A stretch of DNA of 64,000 nucleotides from Rickettsia endosymbiont of Cardiosporidium cionae (GCF_015476335.1 NZ_JADAQY010000001.1:2099-66098), one strand, 5' to 3'; numbered from the stretch's first letter, positions 37,684-48,166 are shown. Program-made: numbers and translations. The notes: generated by a model not told the origin, from the sequence alone.

Positions 37684-38997
37684 TTACATCGTAAGTAATA
37701 GAATAGGTGATTCTATATATTTTTTGAATAAAGATAAAAATTTTGCTCCTACTATACCATCTATTACCCTATGGTCTGCTGACAGGGTTACGTTCATCAT
37801 ATTTGCAATTTCTATTTTATTATTGTTGACTATAGGAGTTAAAATTCCTGCGCTAACTGCTAGTATTGCACTCTGTGGAGGGTTAATAATAGCATTAAAC
37901 TGTTTTATTTTATACATGCCTAAATTAGAAATACTAAAATTTCCTCCTTGAAATTCTTCTAACTTAAGCTTAGAAGATCTTGCTCTTGCAATTAGATCTT
38001 TTGCTTCTAGAGATATTTCAGCAATAGTTTTTGTATTGGCATTTTTTATTATAGGTGTAATCAATCCATTTTCTACTGCTACTGCAATAGAAATATCAAC
38101 GTTACTATAATATGTTATAGTATCTTTATTCCAGCTAGAGTTTATTTCAGGTATTTTTTTTATTGCCATAGCTGTAATTTTGATAATCAGATCATTTAGT
38201 GAAATTTTATTTATATTAATAGATTCTCCTAATTCTGAATTTATTTGTGTACGTAATTCAATTAATTTATCTATTCTACAATCAATCGATAGATAAAAAT
38301 GAGGTATTTCTGTTTTAGAGGCTAATAACTTTTCTGCTATTATTTTGCGCATATTATCAACTGGTTTCTCTATACAGAATTCATTTTGGACTAAGTCTAT
38401 TTTTTTATTCTCTTGAGTATACTGAGTTTTATTATAAGAGAGTATATCCTGTTTTATTATTCTACCATTAGGTCCTGAACCTTTTACATTAGATAAATTG
38501 ATATTTAATTGTTTAGCAATACTACGAGCTAATGGAGAAGCTAATAATTTAGAATTAACATTGTAAGATTTATTATTAACAGAATTTGTATTAGAACTAG
38601 TAATATTTTTACTGGTGCTATTACCAGTTTCAGTAGTATCAGTTTTGTTTATATTAAAGTTATTATCAGCACTGCGTTTCTGACTTTGGTCAGTTTTTTT
38701 TTCAATATTACTATTAATTTTCAATAGAAAACTTTCTAAATCTTTATCATTTTCATCTTCTTCTAAAACTACTGCAATGACAGAATTCACAGCTATATCG
38801 TTACTAGATTCAGCTATTAAAATTTTTGCTAACACCCCTTCATCTACTGATTCTACTTCCATTACTGCTTTATCAGTTTCAATTTCTGCTAAAATTTCAC
38901 CTGGTTTAATATAATCTCCTTCCTTTTTACACCACTTAGTTAAATTACCCTTTGTCATCGTAGGAGAAAGTGCAGGCATTAGTATTTTTATCGGCAT
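37684..38997 (-). CDS. pdhC: pyruvate dehydrogenase E2, dihydrolipoamide acetyltransferase
   Basis: 437 residues. One lipoyl domain with lipoylated Lys43 ([11 protein letters not shown]), a Ser/Thr/Asn-rich hinge, an E1/E3-binding domain ([14 protein letters not shown] ... [13 protein letters not shown]) and the acyltransferase core with '[10 protein letters not shown]'. It transfers acetyl groups to CoA and forms the core of the complex. Single lipoyl domain is usual for Alphaproteobacteria. Confidence 0.95.
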   Translation of the reverse strand: MPIKILMPALSPTMTKGNLTKWCKKEGDYIKPGEILAEIETDKAVMEVESVDEGVLAKILIAESSNDIAVNSVIAVVLEEDENDKDLESFLLKINSNIEKKTDQSQKRSADNNFNINKTDTTETGNSTSKNITSSNTNSVNNKSYNVNSKLLASPLARSIAKQLNINLSNVKGSGPNGRIIKQDILSYNKTQYTQENKKIDLVQNEFCIEKPVDNMRKIIAEKLLASKTEIPHFYLSIDCRIDKLIELRTQINSELGESININKISLNDLIIKITAMAIKKIPEINSSWNKDTITYYSNVDISIAVAVENGLITPIIKNANTKTIAEISLEAKDLIARARSSKLKLEEFQGGNFSISNLGMYKIKQFNAIINPPQSAILAVSAGILTPIVNNNKIEIANMMNVTLSADHRVIDGIVGAKFLSLFKKYIESPILLLTM

Positions 38998-39072
38998 TGT
39001 TACAATTTTTTTATTTTAATAAAATACAACAGTATTTTTAGTTAATTTATAGTATTTGTACAAAAAATGATA

Positions 39073-40056
39073 TTAGTGTTTATAACATATTTTTTTAGCA
39101 TATAAAATTATTTCATCCAGAGAAGGTAGAGATAATTTTTCTAAATTTGCCGCATATGGAAGAGGCACAGGTTTAGCTGATATTACTTCTACCGCTGCAT
39201 CAAGATGGTCAAATGCTTTTTGAGTGACTATTGTTGCAATAGTTGCGCCAACTCCAGCAAAAAACCAACCTTCTTCAATTATAAGTAACCTATTAGTTTT
39301 TTTTACAGAGTCTATGATAGTAACTTCATCTAGAGGTTTTATAGTACGTAAATCTATAACTTCTGCATTTATATTAAAATCTTTTAATAGTATTTTAGCT
39401 GCTTCTAATGCAAGACTCACTTGATATGAAAAACTTACAATAGAAATATCACTTCCTGAATTTAAAATATTAGCCTTTCCTATTTGAATAGGCTCTATAA
39501 TTTCTGGGACTTCAAATATCTTGTTATATAGAATTTCATTTTCTAAAAATATTACCGGATTATCATCTCTAATAGCACTTATTAGCAATGCTTTGGCGTC
39601 GTGCGCAGTATAAGGAGCAATGACTTTCAACCCTGGTATATTACTATATAATGCTGCATAGTTATGACTATGTTGAGCAGCGACCCTTGCTGCAGCTCCA
39701 TTTGGCCCCCTAAATACTATAGGACATTTTATAGTTCCGCCTGACATATAGTGAGTTTTTGCAGCTGAATTAATAATTTGGTCAATTGCTTGCATAGCAA
39801 AATTGAATGTCATATACTCAACTATAGGTCTTAACCCTGAAAAAGCTGCTCCTACTGCAAGACCAGTGAATCCATGTTCACTAATTGGTGAATCTATTAC
39901 CCTTGTTTTGCCGAACTCATCTAATATTCCCTCTGTTACTTTGTATGCCCCTTGGTATTGTCCTACCTCTTCTCCTATAATAAAGACTGAGTCATCAAGT
40001 AGCATTTCTTCTCTTATAGCATCGCGTATAGCTTCTCTTACTGAAAGTGATTTCAT
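39073..40056 (-). CDS. pdhB: pyruvate dehydrogenase E1 beta subunit
   Basis: 327 residues, the short rickettsial-type form without an N-terminal lipoyl domain. '[19 protein letters not shown]', '[17 protein letters not shown]' and '[11 protein letters not shown]' are typical of transketolase-like E1 beta subunits. It pairs with PdhA to decarboxylate pyruvate. Starts 30 bp after pdhA. Confidence 0.95.
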   Translation of the reverse strand: MKSLSVREAIRDAIREEMLLDDSVFIIGEEVGQYQGAYKVTEGILDEFGKTRVIDSPISEHGFTGLAVGAAFSGLRPIVEYMTFNFAMQAIDQIINSAAKTHYMSGGTIKCPIVFRGPNGAAARVAAQHSHNYAALYSNIPGLKVIAPYTAHDAKALLISAIRDDNPVIFLENEILYNKIFEVPEIIEPIQIGKANILNSGSDISIVSFSYQVSLALEAAKILLKDFNINAEVIDLRTIKPLDEVTIIDSVKKTNRLLIIEEGWFFAGVGATIATIVTQKAFDHLDAAVEVISAKPVPLPYAANLEKLSLPSLDEIILYAKKICYKH

Positions 40057-40086
40057 ATATTAAACTGTTAATTTTAAGCATTTCAA

Positions 40087-41067
40087 TCAAACTATAATTT
40101 CTGGAGCATATACATCAGTATATAGTTCTTCTTCACTAGGAAGGGATGTATCGTTCTCTATAAAGTTTTCAATATCCCTAATTTGTGACTTAATATCTTT
40201 TTCAATTTTTTTTAATTCATCTTTAGTAGCATAACCTTTACTAAGTAAAATATCATATAAATTATCTATAGGATCTAGTTTTTTATAGTGATTTAATTCT
40301 TCTTTACTTCTATATTGAGCAGGATCAGACATAGAGTGTCCTTTATATCTGTATGTTTTGAGCTCTAAAATTATAGGCTCTTTTTGCTTTCTTACAAACT
40401 CCACTGCTTGTGTAGCGGCTTCGTATACATTTTCTACATTCATGCCGTCTGCTTCTATTCCTTCAATACCAAATGATCTGCCTTTTTTATACAAATTTGT
40501 AACAGATGTTGATCTGCCAACCGAAGTCCCCATAGAATATTCATTATTTTCAATAATATATATTACTGGCAATTTCCATAAAGATGCCATATTAAATGAT
40601 TCATATACCTGTCCTTGATTCATAGCTCCATCTCCAAGGAATGTCAGACAAATATTATTGGTATTTTTATATTTAGATGTGAATGCAATACCTGTACCTA
40701 TTGGCACTTGAGCCCCTACTATACCATGCCCTCCGTAAAAATGACCTTTTGTATTGAACATATGCATAGAACCTCCCTTACCTTTAGAACAGCCTTCGAA
40801 TTTACCTAACAATTCAGCCATAACATATTTAGGGTCTATTCCGGATAGAATTGCATGTGCATGATCCCTATAACTTGTAATCATTGCATCCTCAGTGGAT
40901 TTTGCCATCATAGTACCTACCAGTACAGCTTCTTGCCCTATATACAAATGACAAAAACCTCCTATTAGACCCATACCATAGAACTGTGCACATTTTTCTT
41001 CGAAACGTCTAATTAATAGCATATTCATGTAACATGCTATATACTTATCTTTACTTAATTTAGACAT
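40087..41067 (-). CDS. pdhA: pyruvate dehydrogenase E1 alpha subunit
   Basis: 326 residues. The thiamine diphosphate motif GDGAMNQG ... NN (ENNEYSMGTS), the 'RRFEEKCAQFYGMGLIGGFCHLYIGQEA' start region and the phospho-loop 'YRYKGHSMSDPA' are present. First gene of the complex operon; a gap of 1.1 kb without genes lies upstream, which must contain the promoter. Confidence 0.95.
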   Translation of the reverse strand: MSKLSKDKYIACYMNMLLIRRFEEKCAQFYGMGLIGGFCHLYIGQEAVLVGTMMAKSTEDAMITSYRDHAHAILSGIDPKYVMAELLGKFEGCSKGKGGSMHMFNTKGHFYGGHGIVGAQVPIGTGIAFTSKYKNTNNICLTFLGDGAMNQGQVYESFNMASLWKLPVIYIIENNEYSMGTSVGRSTSVTNLYKKGRSFGIEGIEADGMNVENVYEAATQAVEFVRKQKEPIILELKTYRYKGHSMSDPAQYRSKEELNHYKKLDPIDNLYDILLSKGYATKDELKKIEKDIKSQIRDIENFIENDTSLPSEEELYTDVYAPEIIV

Positions 41068-42189
41068 AATGCAAAATGTAATTAATGAACCACCTACTGT
41101 TCAGGTATATTACATGAATTTATATTACTAATCCATACTAAATGATCAATATGTCCTTAAAGCAATAATTTGTCAATTTTTTTATATATTGGTTATCAAA
41201 ATAAATGTAGTAGCATGGTTAATGCGTGCTTAATTTATTTTCGTAAAAAATTTTAATCGATAAATTAAGTTGGTTTATTATTTGGATAGAGTAGTTTATA
41301 TTGACAATATTTTTTATTTTTTTATTGCAATATTTTCAGTATTAGTAAGTTATACGAAACTATTGAATTTATTTTGAAATAGGGGATTAGTATATTTGTG
41401 CTAGTTTAGCATCTTATATCTTTTATTTATCTGATATATATATTATATACATAATTATCTTTGGACATCTTGCTTGTTATATGCTCGAGATTCATAATAA
41501 TATATATGCTATAAGTATTATATTAGGGCCAAATTCTATTGAATTATTTATTAGACAAAAATTGTGTTAAGTCTGTAGTATCACTATTGAGTTAGATTCA
41601 TTATTGAGTAATTGGGACAATAATCCTTTTTTAGTATTATTTAGCCAACTAACTATTAGCCTACTAATTAGTAACAGATCTAACTTTTCTTAATCATATT
41701 TTTTATGATATTATACCCTAGTATCTTCTATTTTTTGGAATAGTAGAATATATACTTGTTATATTCTTGATGTATAACCCTTATCTAGTTAGTGATTTAG
41801 TAATTAGCTATATTTAATAAATTTTGATTAAATTTGTCACTGTTATATTGACTATTAGCTATATTTTATCTAGAATTAAACTGATAATCTCAGTAATAGC
41901 CTCTTATAAATCCAACCAAATATTGCTGAATAGTTAGACTCAAGTTTTATTGAAGTATCAGGCTTCAGTATAAATATTTATCTATGTATTTTATTTGAAA
42001 TATCAGTTCTGCTGCTATATTTTATTCTAGTCTCTGAATTTACAGCTTACATATATATGTAGTTAAAACATATAGAAGATGATAAAATTATAATAATCTA
42101 ATTTATAATTCTGAATGATATTACTCCAATATATGTAACATCCATTACTAATATAATACTGCTTTCAAATGTAATGTTAAAAGCAGTTA
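41068..42189. other. 1.1-kb gap without recognisable genes
   Basis: Stops are frequent in all six frames; the longest ATG frame I followed is about 29 codons (around 41480-41570). No tRNA was recognised. Small inverted repeats occur, such as TTAATTTAT...ATAAATTAA near 41247-41276. It probably contains the pdhA promoter and may be decayed coding DNA, as is common in Rickettsiales, but no parent gene could be identified. Confidence 0.5.
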
Positions 42190-42350
42190 TACCATTTAGA
42201 CCACTATGGCCGTCTAATATTTACTTAGAACCTAAGGTTTAGGTGGGCTCAGTAATGTTTAAAATATTTTATAAACAGTGACCAATCCCTTATCATTATA
42301 ATTGTAGTCCTAGCTTCATTATTGAACGCACCAAGTAGCCCATCGATATA
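42190..42350 (-). ncRNA. ssrS: 6S RNA (regulator of RNA polymerase), probable
   Basis: On the - strand directly downstream of zapA, the classical place of ssrS in Proteobacteria. Read 5' to 3', GGGCTAC (complement of 42335-42341) can close a long rod with GTGGTCT (complement of 42198-42204). Near the tip GGTCA pairs with TGAGCC apart from one bulge. The 3' side has an AAACCTTAGGTTCTAAG stretch followed by TTAGACGGCC, which resembles the alphaproteobacterial 6S 3' arm as I remember it. G+C content is higher than in the flanks. Core length of about 145-160 nt fits. Ends are approximate. Confidence 0.65.
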
Positions 42351-42366
42351 TTACTAACATTGATTA

Positions 42367-42684
42367 TTACTCATTAACTATACCACTTAATTTATAACAA
42401 ATTTTTAGCAATTTTGCATCTATATTTTTTATATTGTTATAATTTTGGTTGTTTACTATATCTATTTCATCATATTTTTCTTTCAAAATAGTATTTTCAG
42501 ATTCTGAACTTAATAATAGCATTACCAGTAATATTTCTAGATTTGAAGATGGATTAGTTTGTTTTAGTTTTAATAGCTTATCATTTATAATATTGATAAT
42601 GTTTTTTAGTTTATCTTGATCAGTATTTTTGCTACAAGATAATTTAAATTCTTTATTTCCTAGTGTTATTGTGATGATTTGCAT
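42367..42684 (-). CDS. zapA: cell division protein ZapA
   Basis: 105 residues. The N-terminal 'QIITITLGNKEFKLSC' strand pair, followed by 'KLKNIINIINDKL' and a C-terminal coiled coil, fits ZapA, which bundles FtsZ filaments at the Z ring. Its start lies within the end of the upstream coiled-coil gene (32-bp overlap), indicating coupled translation with a probable ZauP. A 6S RNA candidate follows directly. Confidence 0.82.
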   Translation of the reverse strand: MQIITITLGNKEFKLSCSKNTDQDKLKNIINIINDKLLKLKQTNPSSNLEILLVMLLLSSESENTILKEKYDEIDIVNNQNYNNIKNIDAKLLKICYKLSGIVNE

Positions 42685-42886
42685 AGAATGCTCTGATCTG
42701 TTTTAATTCTGTAATATATTCTTTGACTTTATTTTTAATATTTTTATTCTCTGTAGTTAATTGTTGATTTTGTAGTTGTAGTTCAAGGATTTTTTTATCC
42801 TGATTTTTAATTATATCTAGTATTGAATCTACTAACTTTTCTATCTTATCTACAGATTGGGTTGTAGAATACAATATGTCTTTCAT
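42653..42886 (-). CDS. small coiled-coil protein, probable ZapA partner (ZauP-like)
   Basis: 77 residues, almost entirely coiled coil (residues 10-65, KILELQLQNQQLTTENKNIKN-type heptads). No signal or membrane segment. Alphaproteobacteria such as Caulobacter encode a coiled-coil ZapA partner, ZauP, directly upstream of zapA; position, size and overlap here fit this pair. Sequence alone is too simple to prove orthology. Confidence 0.65.
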   Translation of the reverse strand: MKDILYSTTQSVDKIEKLVDSILDIIKNQDKKILELQLQNQQLTTENKNIKNKVKEYITELKQIRAFYANHHNNTRK

Positions 42887-42997
42887 TTTTTATTTTCCAC
42901 TAAATTAGTAATAAAAAACTTATTTTTAATTAACTAGAGTTACATTATACCCGAATTTCATATCATACCTATTATTATATAAATTACTATATTTTAT

Positions 42998-44488
42998 TTA
43001 CTGTATTAATTCTTCCCAGATTTTGTCAATATTTTTAATAGTTTCTTTTTCCTGGGATATTTTTTTACCCCAATTTCTACTTGTTTCGTTGCCAATTTTA
43101 TTTGTAGCATCTATGCATATTTTTCCTCCTAGACCAGATTTTGGGGAAGCAAAATCTAAATAATCTATAGGGGTATTATTGATTAAGTGAGTATCTCTTA
43201 CTGGATCACTTCTAGTAGAAATTGCCCAAATTACATCATGCCAATCTCTAATATTGATATCATCATCAAGCACTATGATGTATTTGATATACATAAATTG
43301 TTCTAAAAATGATAATATGCCCATCATTACCTTTATGCCTTGCCCTGGGTATCTCTTTTTTATGGATATTAGAGCAAATCTATAAGAACAAGATTCTTTA
43401 GGTAAATAAAAATCTATTATTTCTGGAAATTGAGATTGTATTATAGGGAGAAATAAATCATTAAGTACTTCTGCTATGATTGAAGGTTCATCAGGAGGTT
43501 TACCAGTGTATGTAGATAGATATATTGGGTTCTTTTTTGTAGTAATTGCAGTAATTTCTAATACAGGAAAATATTCTACTTCATTATAGTATCCTGTATG
43601 ATCTCCGAATGGGCCTTCTGGCAAGTTTTCTCCTTCTAAATCTATTACACCCTCTATTATAATTTCTGCATCTGCTGGTACATTTAAGTCAATAGTTTTA
43701 CATTTCACCAATTCTAGTGATTTATTTTGTATTAAAGAGGCGAAATTATATTCTGATATATTGCTGGGGATCGGCATTACTGCTGATAAAATTAGTGCAG
43801 GTGATGCCCCTATTACAGCAGCGATAGGCATATATCTTGTATAATTTTTATTATTTTTCCATTCATGGTGATGTTTTGAACCTCCTCTCATTTTTAGCCA
43901 TCTTACTATTAATTTATCTTTACTTATAGGTTGTAATCTGTATACGCCAAGGTTATATGTAGGATTAGTATCAGTATTATTAAGATTTTTAGTAACTATT
44001 AATGGCCAAGTAATTAATTGACTAATATCGTCAGGCCATGATTTTTGTATTGGTAACAAATTAATATTGATATTATTTGTAATAACTTTTTCTTGCGATG
44101 GTGCATTTTTGACTAATTTAGGTTTTACTAATAATGCACGTTTTAATAACGGTATCATTGATATAGTATCTCTAAATGATGAAGGAGGAGATGGATAACG
44201 TAGAAAAGCTAATAATTTCCCTAATTCTTTTATTTCGGATGTATCTTGAAGTCCTAGCCCCATAGACACTCTTTCTTTATGAGCAAATAAATTTGTAACT
44301 ACAGGAATCTGAGATACTACATCATTATGTAGTACGTTTTTAAAATAAAGTGCTGGACCATTTATTTTAAGAAATCTGCTACTAATTTCTGTGATTTCTA
44401 GATTTGAAGATACTTGATGAGAAATATACTTTAAGTGATTTTTTTTTTCTAAATGTTTTAAAAATTTAGTTATACTTTCAAAATGCAT
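42998..44488 (-). CDS. ubiD: 3-polyprenyl-4-hydroxybenzoate decarboxylase
   Basis: 496 residues, full UbiD length. 'LPEGPFGDHTGYYNE' carries the conserved Glu-Gly-Pro-Phe-Gly-Asp motif, and 'PYIYLSTYTGKPPDEPS'-type active-site blocks and 'VVLDDDINIRDW' are visible. It decarboxylates the ubiquinone precursor and needs prenylated flavin made by UbiX. Starts 6 bp after the LptF/G gene, so the two are probably co-transcribed. Confidence 0.93.
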   Translation of the reverse strand: MHFESITKFLKHLEKKNHLKYISHQVSSNLEITEISSRFLKINGPALYFKNVLHNDVVSQIPVVTNLFAHKERVSMGLGLQDTSEIKELGKLLAFLRYPSPPSSFRDTISMIPLLKRALLVKPKLVKNAPSQEKVITNNININLLPIQKSWPDDISQLITWPLIVTKNLNNTDTNPTYNLGVYRLQPISKDKLIVRWLKMRGGSKHHHEWKNNKNYTRYMPIAAVIGASPALILSAVMPIPSNISEYNFASLIQNKSLELVKCKTIDLNVPADAEIIIEGVIDLEGENLPEGPFGDHTGYYNEVEYFPVLEITAITTKKNPIYLSTYTGKPPDEPSIIAEVLNDLFLPIIQSQFPEIIDFYLPKESCSYRFALISIKKRYPGQGIKVMMGILSFLEQFMYIKYIIVLDDDINIRDWHDVIWAISTRSDPVRDTHLINNTPIDYLDFASPKSGLGGKICIDATNKIGNETSRNWGKKISQEKETIKNIDKIWEELIQ

Positions 44489-44494
44489 AATTAT

Positions 44495-45592
44495 CTATAG
44501 AGATTTAAGTTTTAAGAATCCTAATCTAAATAGTCCAAGTATAATAATAGATAAGGCAAATATATACTCAAATATTATCCAATTTGGATTTTTAGGTATT
44601 AATTTTTGTAAACTAAAGTATATAAATGTGATTATTATAATTTCAACTATTAAAGTAATATATATTTTATAGGTTATTCTATTTTTAGAAGCATTATTCA
44701 ATATGATAGTTACAGCAATTATTGTAAATAGATGGCTATGTATTGGCCATAATATTCTTTGATGTCCGGCAGCCTCCATAAGGGTTTTATCATTTGTATT
44801 TGGAAGGCCAGATGGATTTAAAAGTTCATTAATATACATAATATTATAGTTTTTAATATTAATAGTGTCATCACACGATATAACCATTTCAAATGGAATT
44901 GTAATGAATAGCTGTTGAAAATGTAATATACTTAAATTTTTAGTAGTGATATCTTTTGATTGCCTAATTCCATCATGTAATTCAATTTTAAGATTTATAA
45001 ATTTATTAGAAGTAATTTTTCCAGTTTTTGCAAAAAAGATAACCTCATTGGATTTATCACTATTATCGAATAATATTACTGATTCTAGAATGCCATCTTT
45101 ATGACAGCGATTTATATACATAATATGATTTTTTGATATAGTATGGAAACTATAGTTAGATACCTTAGCAAAAATAGATTTATTACGTAAATTATCTAAT
45201 TTAGATTGAAATATCTTATATGATGTAGGCAGTAGATATCCAGAAATAGATAAACCAAATATTGTTATTAATCCCGATATTATAATTGCAGGTTTCGCAA
45301 TTGCGAAATTACTTAATCCAGAATAAAACAAAATGGATAATTCATTATTATAATTTAGATTGTGATAAACATAAATTATAGCAATCAATATCGATACTGG
45401 TAATATCATATATATTATATATGGTATTAACAATAATAATAATTCTAATATATGGACTATCTGAATACCTTTTTCTATTAAAAATAATAATTTCGTTGTG
45501 TATAATATTAATATTAGAGCCGTAATCAAGGTTAGAGATAATATAAAGGCAGAAAATATAGATCTGATAAAATATTTAACGTAAATATACAT
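44495..45592 (-). CDS. LPS export permease, LptF/LptG (YjgP/YjgQ) family
   Basis: 365 residues. Three N-terminal membrane helices (RYF-type start 'YVKYFIRSIFSAFILSL', 'LLIPYIIYMILPVSILIAIIYVY', 'AIIISGLITIFGLSISGYLLP'), a periplasmic beta-jellyroll region, then three C-terminal helices. LptF and LptG form the inner-membrane channel that extracts lipopolysaccharide for transport to the outer membrane. I cannot decide between LptF and LptG. It precedes ubiD by 6 bp. Confidence 0.8.
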   Translation of the reverse strand: MYIYVKYFIRSIFSAFILSLTLITALILILYTTKLLFLIEKGIQIVHILELLLLLIPYIIYMILPVSILIAIIYVYHNLNYNNELSILFYSGLSNFAIAKPAIIISGLITIFGLSISGYLLPTSYKIFQSKLDNLRNKSIFAKVSNYSFHTISKNHIMYINRCHKDGILESVILFDNSDKSNEVIFFAKTGKITSNKFINLKIELHDGIRQSKDITTKNLSILHFQQLFITIPFEMVISCDDTINIKNYNIMYINELLNPSGLPNTNDKTLMEAAGHQRILWPIHSHLFTIIAVTIILNNASKNRITYKIYITLIVEIIIITFIYFSLQKLIPKNPNWIIFEYIFALSIIILGLFRLGFLKLKSL

Positions 45593-45629
45593 ATAAGGAA
45601 ATCATACCCAAAAATTACGCAATATAAAG

Positions 45630-46139
45630 TTATCTTCTTTCGTTCAAAAATTTTCTTTTGTTACTATGTATAATTTTATTATTTTTTGTTGTTTTACGTA
45701 TAGACTTTCTAGAAATATTTTTAATAAATGATTTATTTTTAAAGTAAAAAAACGAAAATATTGTAAGGCAAATTATAGATAAAGCTGAAAGTAATAAAGC
45801 TGAATTTATATAGTTATAGTAGAATAAAATGATATTTATATTGGTTACTAAAAATGTAAAAAATATACCAAATATTGGAGCTAAATTATAAAATTTATTA
45901 GATATCTGAGCTCGAATTAATTCCAGATTGTTCTTATGTAATTGATCTTGATAAGACATATCAAGTAATTTTTTACAAAAACCTGGTGTTAGTTCTTCAT
46001 ATTGTTCAATAATATCTATTGGTGGCAACTGATTTATATATTGTTTTTTTATTAAATCCTTGTTTGGTTTATTATAAGAAGATTGAGCATAACCTTTATT
46101 CAATCTATCATATTCAAAAAATTTTTTTTCTTCTTTCAT
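45630..46139 (-). CDS. DUF2335 membrane protein
   Basis: 169 residues. 'LPPIDIIEQYEELTPGFCKKLLDMSYQDQLHKNNLE' fits the DUF2335 pattern (Pro-Pro, QYEE-hPG, then a helix ending in H--E). Two membrane helices follow (residues about 100-145) and a basic tail. Function is unknown; members are often near phage or plasmid genes. Here it stands between the GTA-type cluster and the LPS permease gene, 37 bp before the latter. Confidence 0.75.
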   Translation of the reverse strand: MKEEKKFFEYDRLNKGYAQSSYNKPNKDLIKKQYINQLPPIDIIEQYEELTPGFCKKLLDMSYQDQLHKNNLELIRAQISNKFYNLAPIFGIFFTFLVTNINIILFYYNYINSALLLSALSIICLTIFSFFYFKNKSFIKNISRKSIRKTTKNNKIIHSNKRKFLNERR

Positions 46140-46301
46140 TTTATTGGTATATAACTAGTGATATGTGAAGTCGGAGTAGAAACTTAACTAATTTATTATT
46201 CAGTTAACTAAGAAAAACCGTAATCATAGTTCAAATATGTTTCACCTTTCTCGACTATAAACAACTTAGTAAATTTTGTTCCAGTAAACAGTTATCGAAA
46301 T

Positions 46302-47087
46302 TCAAAATATTGTTTTTAACAGTTTTGAGCTGGGAACAAAAGGTTCACCCCTGAAATTTACAGCATTATTAAATTTTTTGCAACAAGTTATAAATTTTTT
46401 ATCACAACCTGGTGTTAACGATATAGTTTTTTTTATGCTATTAATCTGTGATGAGCTCAATGATATATCAAGTTTTATTTTGTTATTATTGTGATACAAG
46501 ATTTTAGAATTTTTTATTATTACTGAGTTTTCATCGCTTATTACAGCTGTACCTCCAGTAAAAAAACCATCTTCCACTTTTGAACTCAGGTCATTACATA
46601 GAATTACATCACCTTCTATAGATTCTATATCAAAATTTTTGGTATGACAGATTTTATCAATTTTACATTTTGTGTCTCCAAAATCTGCTCTACATAAATG
46701 GCTAAACGATTTCAGCAATGCCTGGTTATATTTTAATGTTTGTGGTTCTATTTTACAATAAAAATCCAGATCGTTAGATTTAATATATGTACAGTGATAG
46801 ATTAGTTTAAAAATTAATTTATTATTAGTAATACAGCTTACTGTCCATTCTGAATTGCTTATATTATTAGTATTTTCAATACCATTTTTTTCAAATATTC
46901 CATGAATCATAATGCAGTTTTTAGATGAATCAGTAAATTCTGCTTCTAATATAGATAACCCTGAATAAGGCATATATGTTTTATTATCAAAAAAGATATT
47001 ATCGTTTATAGAGCATAAATATATAGATAAATTATTTACTAATTTTATATCGAAGCAATAAATTATTTCATTTATATATTTATTCAT
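46302..47087 (-). CDS. GTA/phage tail protein, DUF2163 (RcGTA g13-like)
   Basis: 261 residues. 'SHLCRADFGDTKCKIDKICH' and the C-terminal 'TPGCDKKFITCCKKFNNAVNFRGEPFVP' are the Cys-rich hallmarks of the DUF2163/BR0599 family, gene 13 of the Rhodobacter gene transfer agent, a distal tail protein that may bind an iron-sulfur cluster. Genes 14 and 15 (peptidase and hub) that normally follow are absent; a DUF2335 gene follows instead. Confidence 0.88.
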   Translation of the reverse strand: MNKYINEIIYCFDIKLVNNLSIYLCSINDNIFFDNKTYMPYSGLSILEAEFTDSSKNCIMIHGIFEKNGIENTNNISNSEWTVSCITNNKLIFKLIYHCTYIKSNDLDFYCKIEPQTLKYNQALLKSFSHLCRADFGDTKCKIDKICHTKNFDIESIEGDVILCNDLSSKVEDGFFTGGTAVISDENSVIIKNSKILYHNNNKIKLDISLSSSQINSIKKTISLTPGCDKKFITCCKKFNNAVNFRGEPFVPSSKLLKTIF

Positions 47088-47143
47088 AGAAATATATGTA
47101 ATACATGTTTTATTATATTGAGTAATAGCATTTTTATTATAAC

Positions 47144-47737
47144 TTAATCATTTACTTCTATTATTTCTATATCTGATAATTGAATTGTATCGTCTCTGTT
47201 AATTTTATATTGGAAATTATCACAATTAAATCTTACAGGAACGTAAAATTCAAAATTAGCGGTTAATATATCATCTTTGTTACAAGGTTCAGATAATGTA
47301 ATGATTCCCTGATCATAATTAACTTCTACAGGCACTAAAGATGATTTGTTATAAATTTTTACAGAATTTTGTATTGGTTTTGTAATTTTTCGTCTATATA
47401 CCAAGAATTCATCATCATATTGTTTATAGAGTTGAAATTGTCTAGTCACCCCGTCTCCAGTTGCTAGATACTGGTTAGATATCTTATAATCTGCCAGATC
47501 TTTAAATAGGAAGGCAAATCTTTTACCTCCTCTAGCTATAAAAAAACTATTAAATTTGTAAAATTCTTCTTGAGAGAGCCTTGCGTTTCGTATTAGATAT
47601 TTCAATGTAAAGTTACTTGTATCTGAATTGCGTACTTCTCTACCTGATGCTGATTGTACACAAGAAGTAGAAAAATTTGGTGAGGCTATAGCAAATATTG
47701 TAATAAAATCTGGTAATTTAGTATTATGGATATTCAT
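47144..47737 (-). CDS. GTA/phage distal tail protein, DUF2460 (RcGTA g12-like)
   Basis: 197 residues. 'VQSASGREVRNSDTSNFTLKY', 'FFIARGGKRFAFLFKDLADYKI' and 'TGDGVTRQFQLYKQY' match DUF2460. RcGTA gene 12 forms part of the baseplate. It starts only 3 bp after the DUF3168 gene, which in RcGTA is separated from it by the major tail, g10 and tape-measure genes. Confidence 0.9.
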   Translation of the reverse strand: MNIHNTKLPDFITIFAIASPNFSTSCVQSASGREVRNSDTSNFTLKYLIRNARLSQEEFYKFNSFFIARGGKRFAFLFKDLADYKISNQYLATGDGVTRQFQLYKQYDDEFLVYRRKITKPIQNSVKIYNKSSLVPVEVNYDQGIITLSEPCNKDDILTANFEFYVPVRFNCDNFQYKINRDDTIQLSDIEIIEVND

Positions 47738-47740
47738 CTT

Positions 47741-48151
47741 TTAAGATCGATTTTTAATTAATGCGAAATACTGCATGGATAGTTTATTAGATAGCATATC
47801 ACTGCCTTTATGAAATGATATATCTGAATATTTGATACTGGATACTAAAAAATTTTCTAGCCAAAAATTATCAATTTTTAATAATTTTTCTATTATAGTA
47901 GCTAATTTAAATAATATTTTTTGATTTTTTTCCCTAGAAAATGCAGAAACTTCAAATTGAATGTCATAAATTGTTTGTGTTATTAAAGAAAGATTTTTTA
48001 TATGTAGGATATCAATTAATAAACAAGGTTGTGTGCTATTCTCTATAATAGATAAGTAGCAGTTATTTTCTATGATATCTTTTATTTCAGGATTGCTTGC
48101 TAATATATTATAAATTTTTAATTGAAATTTATTTACAATTTCTATTGACAT
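47741..48151 (-). CDS. GTA/phage head-tail completion protein, DUF3168 (RcGTA g8-like)
   Basis: 136 residues without signal or membrane segment. A helix near 'QLKIYNILASNPEIKDII', a strand 'PCLLIDIL' and the central 'YDIQFEVSAFSREKNQKILFKLATIIEKLL' fit DUF3168 tail-terminator proteins in place and pattern. Assignment rests partly on gene order between the adaptor and the distal tail genes. Confidence 0.75.
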   Translation of the reverse strand: MSIEIVNKFQLKIYNILASNPEIKDIIENNCYLSIIENSTQPCLLIDILHIKNLSLITQTIYDIQFEVSAFSREKNQKILFKLATIIEKLLKIDNFWLENFLVSSIKYSDISFHKGSDMLSNKLSMQYFALIKNRS

Positions 48152-48166
48152 AGTTACTTATTAAAT

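Noticed and set aside
41068-42189. Small protein gene of 29 codons near 41480
   Set aside because: Too short, no ribosome site and no recognisable features; expected by chance.
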